NCBI RefSeq assembly: GCF_000472385.1 | Contig: NZ_AWZU01000041.1 | Coordinates: 127-64,126 of the forward strand | Direction: 5' to 3' | From: Bradyrhizobium sp. ARR65 | GTDB lineage: Bacteria; Pseudomonadota; Alphaproteobacteria; Rhizobiales; Xanthobacteraceae | DNA: 64,000 nt | Shown here: positions 35,350 through 43,325 of the stretch, in pieces | Layout of the letters: each line of letters starts with the position of its first letter | Numbering within the stretch: the stretch's first letter is position 1 | The notes under the pieces: model-generated | Told to the model about the DNA's origin: nothing | The model's input: the letters and a program-made list of their open reading frames with translations, nothing else | Databases searched by the model: none | Made by a program: the position numbers and the translations under genes

Positions 35350-35827
35350 TTGTGTCCCTTGTCTTTGCTGCAAAGGTAGGCGGCTGCAGCAAGCCACCGC
35401 TCGCGACAAAGGTCAAACCGGTCGACGGACACAGAGACGACGCAACTCGGCATTAGAGCGCGATATTAGAGCGCGATGAGTTCAGGTTGAATCGTCATCG
35501 TGCTCTAACTTTTTGTTTGAGCATGATCTTTCGGAAAACCGCGGCACACTTTGCGCTAACGCGGCCCTCCAGGTCCGGATCATGCTCTATGTGAGGTAAT
35601 CACATTGCGAGGCTGCCGGGGAACTTGGGCATCGGCGAGGCTCGGAAGGCGCCGACGTGATCCGCAAAGGACGCACCGCGCTGTTTCCCGTTGCGGGGCG
35701 CGGCAATAAGCGCGATTTTCCATGCGGTTGACGGGTGGCAAGGCCGGTTCGATAATGGCTTATGTGTTAGTTAAGTTCGCCGGGGCGCAAGCTGGTGTCG
35801 GCGCCTTTTTCGCTGGACCGCTGAGTG
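35350..35827. repeat. Intergenic stretch with composite dispersed repeat
   Basis: A 13-bp tandem pair ATTAGAGCGCGAT (35452-35464 and 35465-35477) begins an imperfect palindrome TAGAGCGCGATGA...TCATCGTGCTCTA. It runs directly into a second palindrome with 10-bp perfect arms GAGCATGATC (35519-35528) and GATCATGCTC (35578-35587). I recognise this composite from Bradyrhizobium intergenic DNA. The remaining 240 bases up to the caspase-like gene contain no supported gene and should hold its promoter. Confidence 0.65.
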
Positions 35828-37303
35828 ATGAAGATCCGCCTCGCATTATTTCTTGCAGTGATTTTCTCGGTCGCCTGGACCGCCCCATCATCCGCCGCCG
35901 GCGACCGCCATGCCCTCGTCATCGGCAATGCAAAATATCCGGATGCGGACGCCCCCTTGAAGGAACCGATCAACGACGCGCGCGACGTCGCCGACGAACT
36001 CAAGCGGGACGGCTTCAAGCTCGAGATCGGGGAGAACTTGACGGGCGATGCGATGCGCCGCGCCTTCGACCGGCTCTATGCCGAGATCAAGCCGGGCGAC
36101 GTGGTGCTATTGTTCTTCAGTGGCTATGGCATCCAGTCCAATCGCCAGAGCTACATGATCCCGGTCGATGCCCAGATCTGGCAGGAATCGGACGTGCGGC
36201 GGGACGGCATCAGTCTGGAGACGGTGCTCGGGGAGATCAACAGCCGCGGCGCCGGGGTCAAGATCGCGCTGCTCGATGCCAGCAGGCGCAACCCCTATGA
36301 GCGCCGCTTCCGCAGTTTCTCCGCGGGGCTTGCGCCGGTGATCGCGCCGAACGGGACGCTGGTGATGTATTCGGCGGCGCTGTCGTCGGTCGTCTCGGAC
36401 AGCGGCGGCGATCACAGCCTGTTTGTACAGGAACTGCTGAAGGAAATCCGCGTCCCTGACCTGATGGCGGAAGAGGCGCTCAATCGCACCCGCGTCGGCG
36501 TCACCCGCGCGTCACGCCAGGAGCAGATCCCGTGGATCTCCTCCTCGCTTGCGGAGGATTTTTCTTTCGTCCCAGGCGCCGCGGCTGCCGGCAATCCGCA
36601 CCCGCCGGATGCGGCTGCGATCGCGGCGCTGCCCCCGACCGCCCCTCCGCCTTCGACCCCATCGCCCGCTCCGGCGCCGAGTCCAGCTCCGGCGGTCAAC
36701 CTGCCGACACCCGCACCCCCGCCAAAGGTCGAGGTTACGCCGTCCACGCCAGCACCGGCCGAGAAACCAGCCAGCAACAATCCCGCTCCGACCGAACTGG
36801 CGCTGGCCGACGATCCGACGATCAAGAGCCTGACGGCCAAGATCGACGCCAATCCCGATGACATCAACGCGCTGTACCGGCGCGGGCAGGTCTATGCCAG
36901 CAAGGGCGCCTATAAGCTCGCGATCAAGGATTTCGACGACACGATCCGGCTGAATCCGAAAGATGTCGAGGCGCTGAACAACCGCTGCTGGGTTCGCATT
37001 GTCGTCGGCGACCTGCAGGGCGCGCTGAAGGATTGCAACGAGGCGCTGCGGCTGCGGCCCAATTTCGTCGATGCGCTGGACAGCCGCGGGCTCCTCAATC
37101 TCAAGGCCGGCGCGAACAAGAATGCCATCACCGATTTCGACGCCGCACTGAAGATCAATCCGCGCTTGACCTCCTCGCTCTATGGCCGTGGCCTTGCCAA
37201 ACAGCGCAACGGGTCGATTCCCGAGGGCAATTTGGATATAGCCAATGCCAAGGCCATGGACCCCAACATCGTCCAGGAATTCGAGGGATACGGGGTCCGG
37301 TGA
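35828..37303 (+). CDS. Secreted caspase-fold protein with Tyr-Ser in place of the His-Cys dyad, plus TPR domain
   Basis: A 491-aa protein: signal peptide (residues 1-24), peptidase C14 (caspase p20-like) domain at about 28-240, a proline-rich linker at about 245-330, and three TPR repeats to the C-terminus (ALYRRGQVYASKGAYKLAIK is the first). The domain has the family strand HALVIGNAKYPD and YMIPVDA. The catalytic His motif reads LLFFSGYGIQ (Tyr100 for His) and the Cys motif reads ALLDASRRNPYERR (Ser152 for Cys), so it is unlikely to be a cysteine protease. A membrane-fusion gene and an RND pump follow on the same strand. A periplasmic scaffold role is inferred. Confidence 0.88.
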   Translation: MKIRLALFLAVIFSVAWTAPSSAAGDRHALVIGNAKYPDADAPLKEPINDARDVADELKRDGFKLEIGENLTGDAMRRAFDRLYAEIKPGDVVLLFFSGYGIQSNRQSYMIPVDAQIWQESDVRRDGISLETVLGEINSRGAGVKIALLDASRRNPYERRFRSFSAGLAPVIAPNGTLVMYSAALSSVVSDSGGDHSLFVQELLKEIRVPDLMAEEALNRTRVGVTRASRQEQIPWISSSLAEDFSFVPGAAAAGNPHPPDAAAIAALPPTAPPPSTPSPAPAPSPAPAVNLPTPAPPPKVEVTPSTPAPAEKPASNNPAPTELALADDPTIKSLTAKIDANPDDINALYRRGQVYASKGAYKLAIKDFDDTIRLNPKDVEALNNRCWVRIVVGDLQGALKDCNEALRLRPNFVDALDSRGLLNLKAGANKNAITDFDAALKINPRLTSSLYGRGLAKQRNGSIPEGNLDIANAKAMDPNIVQEFEGYGVR

Positions 37304-37411
37304 GCGCGATTTGTGCCGACCGGTTCGTTCCTCTCAGGACGGCCGCGGCCCTCAACCCTATCAGCGACACTTCCGATACTGCCCTCGCGACCTCTTTGGA
37401 ATGATCCGGCG

Positions 37412-38323
37412 ATGAGATTGACCGAGTACGTAAAACCCGCGGGAGGCGTGGTGTTCTTTGCAGCCCTTATTGGGCTTTATTATTGGTTCGAGCATCGGCC
37501 GCATCACGAGGAGACCGAAAAGCTCCGTGAGGCGCAGGTCGTGGTGACCAAATCGACCAACGCGTGCTTCTCCGATCTGGTGCGGGTCACGGGGCATTTG
37601 GTCCCGCGGCGCGAGGCGGTCGTCGGAGTCGAGCAGGAAGGCTCGAAAGTCACCGACCTGCTGGTCCACGAAGGCGACATGGTCACCGAAAATCAGGAGC
37701 TGGCGCGCCTGACGCCGCCACCTGGCGCGCCCGCCGGCCGCAACGGCCCGTTCTCGCTGCGCGCGCCGGCCGCAGGCCTGGTCACCGAGGTCCGGACCGC
37801 CGTCGGCGCGCCGGCCTCGCCCCAGGCCGGACCGATGTTCCGGATCTCGGTCAACAACGAGATCGAACTCGATGCCGAGGTGCCGGCCGCCCATCTCTTG
37901 AAACTCAATCCGGGCGCCACCGCGCGTATCAGCCGCGACGATGCCCCCGACATGGTCGGACGCGTCAGGCTGATCTCGCCGCAGATCGATCGCACCACAC
38001 AGCTCGGTCATGTCAGGATATCGCTGACCAACAATCCGATGCTGAAGGTCGGCATGTTCGCCCGCGCCAATATCGACGCCAAGCGGAGCTGCGGGGTCGC
38101 GGTTCCGCGCACGGCCATTGACCATCTGACCCTTCAGGTGGTCAAAGGCAACACCATCGAGACACGCAAGGTGCGGGTCGGCCTCGTGTCCGACACCAAC
38201 ATTGAAATCCTCGAGGGCCTCGATGTCGGCGAAACCGTGGTGGCCGATGCCGGCAGTTCCCTGCATGACGGCGACCAGGTGAAGACGGTGTCCGCTGATG
38301 AACTCGATCGGCAGGTGCGCTGA
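37412..38323 (+). CDS. RND efflux periplasmic adaptor (membrane-fusion protein)
   Basis: A 303-aa protein with an N-terminal membrane anchor (GGVVFFAALIGLYYWF), a lipoyl-like half (GHLVPRREAVVGVEQEGSKV, DLLVHEGDMVTENQELARL) and a C-terminal beta-barrel and proximal domain (RKVRVGLVSDTNIEILEGLD). It lacks a long coiled-coil hairpin between the lipoyl halves, so it is a short adaptor. The stop overlaps the ATG of the RND gene (TGATG). It is paralogous to the adaptor at 45914-46813: both share a CF-[DN]-x-V-x-V-[TS]-G start and an SCG-x-AVP motif. Confidence 0.9.
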   Translation: MRLTEYVKPAGGVVFFAALIGLYYWFEHRPHHEETEKLREAQVVVTKSTNACFSDLVRVTGHLVPRREAVVGVEQEGSKVTDLLVHEGDMVTENQELARLTPPPGAPAGRNGPFSLRAPAAGLVTEVRTAVGAPASPQAGPMFRISVNNEIELDAEVPAAHLLKLNPGATARISRDDAPDMVGRVRLISPQIDRTTQLGHVRISLTNNPMLKVGMFARANIDAKRSCGVAVPRTAIDHLTLQVVKGNTIETRKVRVGLVSDTNIEILEGLDVGETVVADAGSSLHDGDQVKTVSADELDRQVR

Positions 38324-41300
38324 TGGCACTCAATATCTCGGCATGGTCGATCCGCAATCCGCTTCCCTCGGTGCTCTTCTCGATCATCCTGCTGGCGCTC
38401 GGCTGGATCAGCTTCACCAAGCTTGCGGTGACCCGCCTGCCCTCGGCGGACATCCCGGTGATCTCGGTTGCAGTGGCGCAGTTCGGCGCTGCTCCGGCTG
38501 AGCTGGAGTCCCAGGTCACCAAGATCATCGAAGACGGCGTCTCCGGCGTCGAGGGCGTACGCCACATTTCCTCGACCATCACCGACGGCCTGTCGGTGAC
38601 GACGATCCAGTTCCAGCTCGAGACCAACACCGATCGCGCGCTCAACGACGTCAAGGACGCGGTCACGCGCGTCCGCGCCAACCTGCCGCAGAACGTCAAC
38701 GAGCCCTTGATCCAGCGCGTCGACGTGATTGGACTTCCGATCGTCACCTATGCCGCGATCGCGCCCGGCAAGACCCCGGAACAACTATCCTATTTCGTCG
38801 ACGACGTCGTCAAACGCGCGCTGCAGGGCGTCCGCGGCGTCGCCCAGGTCGAACGCATCGGCGGTGTCGAGCGCGAGATCCTGGTCTCGCTCGATCCCGA
38901 CCGGCTGCAGGCGGCCGGCCTTACGGCCGTCAATGTCAGCCAGAGCCTGCGCGGCACCAATGTCGACCTCGCCGGCGGCCGCGCCGAAATCGGCGGGAAC
39001 GACCAGGCGATCCGCACGCTCGCCGGCGCCAAGACGCTGAACGATCTCGCCGGCACCATGATCCCGCTGTTCGGTGGCGGCGAGATGCGGCTGGACGACC
39101 TCGGCACCGTCACCGACACCATCGCGGACCGCCGCACCTTTGCCCGCTTCAACGGCGAGCCGGTGGTGGCGCTCGGCATCAAGCGCGCCAAGGGCGCCAG
39201 CGACGTGGTAGTCGCGGCCGCGGTGCAAAAGCGCATCGACGCGCTGAAGGAGGCCTATCCCGACGTTGACCTCAAGCTGATCGATACCTCGGTCGAATTC
39301 ACCAAGGGCAATTACGAGGCCGCGATCTCGACCCTGTTCGAGGGCGCCATCCTGGCGGTCGTCATCGTCCTTTTGTTCCTGCGCGACATCCGCGCCACCA
39401 TCATTGCCGCGATCTCGCTGCCGCTGTCGATCTTCCCGGCGTTCTGGGCGATGGACCTGCTCGGCTTCTCGCTCAACCTCGTCAGCTTCCTCGCGATCAC
39501 GCTCTCAACGGGCATTCTCGTCGACGACGCCATCGTCGAGATCGAGAACATCGTCCGCCATATGCGGATGGGCAAGACGCCCTACCGTGCCGCGCTGGAA
39601 GCCGCCGACGAAATCGGCCTCGCGGTGATCGCGATCAGCCTCACAATCATCGCGATCTTCGCGCCTGCGAGCTTCATGTCCGGCATCGCCGGGCAGTTCT
39701 TCAAGCAGTTCGGCATCACGGTCTCGGTGCAGGTGTTCTTCTCGCTCCTGGCCGCACGCTTCGTCACGCCGATGCTGGCAGCCTACTTCCTCAAGCAGCA
39801 CAGCAATGAGGAGCCGCCGCACGGGCGCGTGCTGGAGGCCTATCACCGCGTCGTCTCCTGGTCGGTGAAGCACCATTACATCACGGTGCTGATCGGGCTC
39901 GGCGTCTTCGCCGCCTCGGTCTGGAGCATCACGCTGCTGCCGCAAGGCTTCCTGCCGGCGCAGGACACCGCGCGCTCGCTGCTCGCGATCGAGCTGCCGC
40001 CGGGCTCTCAGCTCGAGCATACCGAGCAGGTGACAGAAGACATCGTCGCGCGCCTGCGCAAGCGGCCCGAGGTGAGAAGCGTGTTCGTGGATGGCGGACG
40101 AACTCCGCAGGGTCCGGAGGAAGTGCGGCGCGCGGCGCTGATCATCAACTACACGCCCAAGAAGGAACGCAAGGTCACCCAGCGCGAACTCGAGCTTTCG
40201 ATCAGCCAGGAGCTGCAGAACGTTCCCGACATCCGCTTCTGGTTCGTCGACGAGAATGGCCTGCGCGCCGTCTCGCTGGTCGTCACCGGCGTCGACAGCA
40301 ACATCGTCAACAACGTCGCCAATGAGCTGGCGACCCAGATGAAGCGGATCAGCATCATCTCCAACGTGACCCCGGAAACGGCGCTCGACCGGCCGGAGCT
40401 TCGAATCCAACCGCGCGCGGATTTGGCGGCTCGGCTCGGGGTCTCCACCGAGAGCCTGTCGCAGACGGTGCGCGTCGCCACGATCGGCGATGTCGGTCCG
40501 GCGCTCGCCAAGTTCGACGCCGGCGGCCGGTTGGTTCCGATCCGGGTGCAGCTCGAGGACTCCGCGCGCAGCGACCTGCGGACGCTGGAGCAGCTTCGGG
40601 TCCCGCTCGGCGCGCACGGCGAAAAGGGCGGCGTGCCGCTCTCGGTCGTGGCCGACATCAAGCTCGACCAGGGGCCGACCAGCATCAACCGCTACGACCG
40701 CGAGCGGCAGGCCACCGTCGCGGCCGACCTCGTCGGCCCGGCGGCGCTCGGCGATGCGACGAGGAAGATCTACGATCTGCCGGTCATGAAAAGCCTGCCC
40801 AAGGGCGTCAGGGTGAGCCCCTCGGGCGATGCCGAAAGCCTGAACGAATTGTCGGAGGGCTTTGCCACCGCCATGACCGCCGGGTTGATGATGGTCTATG
40901 CGGTGCTGGTGCTGCTGTTCGGCACGTTCCTGCAACCGATCACCATCCTGTTCTCGCTGCCGCTGTCGATCGGCGGCGCGATCGGCGCACTGCTCCTGAC
41001 CGGCAAGCAACTCACCACGCCGGTGTGGATCGGCATCTTGATGCTGATGGGCATCGTCACCAAAAACGCCATCATGCTGGTGGAGTTCGCGATCGAGGCG
41101 ATCCGCGCCGGCAAGCGTCGGGACGAAGCGATGATCGATGCCGGCATGAAGCGCGCGCGCCCGATCGTCATGACCACCATCGCCATGGTCGCCGGGATGA
41201 CGCCGAGCGCGCTCGCGGTCGGCGCCGGCGGCGAGTTTCGCTCGCCGATGGCGCTCGCCGTCATCGGCGGCCTCATCTTCTCGACTGTCCTGTCGCTGGT

Positions 41301-41454
41301 CTTCGTGCCGGCAATGTTCATGGTGATGGACGATATCGGCTTGCTGATCCGGCGCGTCGGCAAAAGGCTCGTCGTCTCCCACGCCGATGCGGAGCACGCG
41401 GAATCGCACAAGGAAGCGCGCGACGACCGAAACCGGGCGGCGGCCGCGGAGTAG
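38323..41454 (+). CDS. RND-family efflux pump, AcrB/HAE1-like
   Basis: The 1043-aa inner-membrane pump has TM1 at residues 10-30, a large periplasmic porter domain, TM2-TM6 with the proton-relay Asp pair in TGILVDDAIVEIENIVRHM, then the second periplasmic loop and TM7-TM12 (GIVTKNAIMLVEFAIEA). Full length for HAE1 pumps. It is translationally coupled to the adaptor upstream. No outer-membrane channel gene is present, so a TolC homologue elsewhere must be used. The substrate is unknown. Confidence 0.95.
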   Translation: MALNISAWSIRNPLPSVLFSIILLALGWISFTKLAVTRLPSADIPVISVAVAQFGAAPAELESQVTKIIEDGVSGVEGVRHISSTITDGLSVTTIQFQLETNTDRALNDVKDAVTRVRANLPQNVNEPLIQRVDVIGLPIVTYAAIAPGKTPEQLSYFVDDVVKRALQGVRGVAQVERIGGVEREILVSLDPDRLQAAGLTAVNVSQSLRGTNVDLAGGRAEIGGNDQAIRTLAGAKTLNDLAGTMIPLFGGGEMRLDDLGTVTDTIADRRTFARFNGEPVVALGIKRAKGASDVVVAAAVQKRIDALKEAYPDVDLKLIDTSVEFTKGNYEAAISTLFEGAILAVVIVLLFLRDIRATIIAAISLPLSIFPAFWAMDLLGFSLNLVSFLAITLSTGILVDDAIVEIENIVRHMRMGKTPYRAALEAADEIGLAVIAISLTIIAIFAPASFMSGIAGQFFKQFGITVSVQVFFSLLAARFVTPMLAAYFLKQHSNEEPPHGRVLEAYHRVVSWSVKHHYITVLIGLGVFAASVWSITLLPQGFLPAQDTARSLLAIELPPGSQLEHTEQVTEDIVARLRKRPEVRSVFVDGGRTPQGPEEVRRAALIINYTPKKERKVTQRELELSISQELQNVPDIRFWFVDENGLRAVSLVVTGVDSNIVNNVANELATQMKRISIISNVTPETALDRPELRIQPRADLAARLGVSTESLSQTVRVATIGDVGPALAKFDAGGRLVPIRVQLEDSARSDLRTLEQLRVPLGAHGEKGGVPLSVVADIKLDQGPTSINRYDRERQATVAADLVGPAALGDATRKIYDLPVMKSLPKGVRVSPSGDAESLNELSEGFATAMTAGLMMVYAVLVLLFGTFLQPITILFSLPLSIGGAIGALLLTGKQLTTPVWIGILMLMGIVTKNAIMLVEFAIEAIRAGKRRDEAMIDAGMKRARPIVMTTIAMVAGMTPSALAVGAGGEFRSPMALAVIGGLIFSTVLSLVFVPAMFMVMDDIGLLIRRVGKRLVVSHADAEHAESHKEARDDRNRAAAAE

Positions 41455-41467
41455 ATCACGCACGGGA

Positions 41468-42394
41468 TCATTTGGCGGCGGCGATCCGGGCAGCCGCCGT
41501 GAACGCCGGATGCGTGGACCATTCGCCGCGGCCGATCAGCACATACTGCTTCGGCAACGATTCCCCGCCGTCGATCTGGTCGAGATGCCGCCCGAAATAG
41601 CTCGGGAACATCGCGTCCGCATCGGCCGAGATCGAGTGCCGCCGGGTTTCGATCGCGACCCGGCTGGTCACGCCGCTGCCGGCAAAAAAATCCAGCACCG
41701 TCGATCCCGGATAGGACAGCGCGCATACCAGCCGCTCGATCAGGCGCTTCGGCTTCTGCGTGGGATGGCCGACGCGCTCCCTTGAATTGCCGTTCAGCCG
41801 CGGAATCTTCCAGACGTTGGTCGGATTGATGCCCTTGTCGAGATGATCCGGATTGAGCCGCTTGTCGCGTTTGTAGCGCGCCAGCGTCTTCGCATCGAGT
41901 TTGGTGCGTACCGCGTCCAGATCGAAATAATACTTCGGCGATTTCGCAAACCAGGCGATCTCCTCATGCCGGTTGGCGAAGAACCGATGCGCACTCATGC
42001 CGTTCGGATAATTCCAGATGATGAGATTGGCGAGCAGCATCGTGGAGTGCTGGCGCATCCAGCCGATCAGGCTGATCAGATCGCCGCTGCCTGCCTCGCC
42101 CTGATATTGCAGGCCGCCGAACAGGGCAAAATTGCCCGATGGGGCGAGCACGCGCTCGACCTCCGACAGCCATTGCCCGGCCCAATCGACATAATGGGTG
42201 CGATCATCCCACGCGGCGACATTGATGTTGTAGGGCGGATCGCAGATGACGAGCTGGATCGACCCCGACGGAATGCCGCGGAGCAGCGTAAGACAATCCT
42301 CAACGGCGATGATGTGCGAGGTCGCTTGAGCGCTCGGCGGTATCGCTATTTTTGCGGAAGAATGGGAACGTCCCCTCTTTCGCAGCATGTTCAT
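41468..42394 (-). CDS. Orphan DNA-methyltransferase (adenine or cytosine-N4 type)
   Basis: A 308-aa amino-methyltransferase. The catalytic motif IV, VICDPPYNINVAAWDD, comes before the SAM-binding motif I, VLDFFAGSGVTSRVA, which is the beta-class order. A VGHPTQKPKRLIERLV block sits between. No restriction endonuclease or specificity gene is adjacent, so this is a solitary methylase. It is shorter than CcrM and lacks its C-terminal extension. The frame is open to 42433; I prefer the ATG at 42394 (MNMLRKRG), with low certainty on the exact start. Confidence 0.87.
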   Translation of the reverse strand: MNMLRKRGRSHSSAKIAIPPSAQATSHIIAVEDCLTLLRGIPSGSIQLVICDPPYNINVAAWDDRTHYVDWAGQWLSEVERVLAPSGNFALFGGLQYQGEAGSGDLISLIGWMRQHSTMLLANLIIWNYPNGMSAHRFFANRHEEIAWFAKSPKYYFDLDAVRTKLDAKTLARYKRDKRLNPDHLDKGINPTNVWKIPRLNGNSRERVGHPTQKPKRLIERLVCALSYPGSTVLDFFAGSGVTSRVAIETRRHSISADADAMFPSYFGRHLDQIDGGESLPKQYVLIGRGEWSTHPAFTAAARIAAAK

Positions 42395-42451
42395 CCCGAT
42401 ATGCCCGGCGTTGTGATGCGACCTGTTGGGCATGTTCGGGATCGCGCCGCG

Positions 42452-43126
42452 TTATTCGTTTCGTGCGATCGTTGAGAGCCGCGGCATGTCCTGCACGAGG
42501 ATGCGGCCGCGCTGCAGATCCAGAATGCCATCCTTGCGCCAGCTCTGTAGCTGACGGTTGACGCTCTCGCGCGCGGCGCCGACGAACACTCCTAGTTGCT
42601 CCTGCGACACGTGCACCTCCGTGCCGAAATCGGCGGCGAGCGCAACGAGCCGCCGCGCAAGCCGGACCGATAGCGGCTGCAGCACCGATTCCTCCATGCG
42701 CTCGCTGTGCCAACGGATACGCCGGCACAGCAAGGTGATGATCTTGATCGCGACCCTTGGCTCGCGTTCCAGAAAATTGAGAAGGTCATCGCGCCGCAGC
42801 ACAAACAGCTCGGTCGGCTCAGCAGCGATTGCGTCCGCGGTGCGATTCTGGCCGTCCAGAACCGCGACCTCGCCGAACAACTCGCCCGCCCCCATGAAAT
42901 TGAGCGTCATCCGGCTGCCGTCGGAGGCGCCAGCCTCGATACGGATCTGGCCGCTCCGAACCCCGAACAAGGCATCACCGGGATCACCCTTCTGGAACAG
43001 CACCTCCCCGCTCGCCAAATTCCGGGTGTGGCAAAGATCCGACAGCCGCTGCAGCTCGTCGGAACCCAGGTCCGCGAACATCGGATTCATTTTCAGGATG
43101 ACCGCAAATTCGGCCTGTTTACTCAT
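42452..43126 (-). CDS. Crp/Fnr-family transcriptional regulator
   Basis: A 224-aa protein with a cyclic-nucleotide-binding-type beta-barrel (SGEVLFQKGDPGDALFGVRS, then GELFGEVAVLDGQNRTADAIA) and a C-terminal winged helix. The recognition helix reads GAARESVNRQLQSW; its Arg-Glu-Ser-Val-x-Arg arrangement matches the residues with which Crp contacts TGTGA half sites. No FNR-type N-terminal cysteine cluster is present. The GELFGEVAVLDGQNRTA region resembles cAMP-pocket sequence. It is a single gene, divergent from the asmA-like gene. Confidence 0.9.
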   Translation of the reverse strand: MSKQAEFAVILKMNPMFADLGSDELQRLSDLCHTRNLASGEVLFQKGDPGDALFGVRSGQIRIEAGASDGSRMTLNFMGAGELFGEVAVLDGQNRTADAIAAEPTELFVLRRDDLLNFLEREPRVAIKIITLLCRRIRWHSERMEESVLQPLSVRLARRLVALAADFGTEVHVSQEQLGVFVGAARESVNRQLQSWRKDGILDLQRGRILVQDMPRLSTIARNE

Positions 43127-43325
43127 TGCAATGCCTTTAAATGTACGAGGCGCTTAACAAATTCCGGCCAGCGCGAAGTGTGCCATAAGTCACATAACTT
43201 TGCAGCACCCGGAATATTTTGGGCCCTTTTGAGCGGCCTGCCGTTTCCGGGATAAGTTCAAAACACAGGCTTGGCAGGATGGCTGCCGGCCGTACGTCGT
43301 GATGTTTGCTCCTGGGAACGTCGAC

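Noticed and set aside
35828..36550. Active metacaspase/type III CRISPR-like or gasdermin defence caspase
   Set aside because: Catalytic His and Cys are both replaced, a signal peptide directs the protein out of the cytoplasm, and no gasdermin or defence gene is adjacent.
39505..41463. Long minus-strand open frame (652 codons) opposite the RND pump
   Set aside because: It is antisense to a full-length, motif-rich AcrB-type gene; composition (Asp/Arg/His-rich, no domain) is typical of GC-driven shadow frames.
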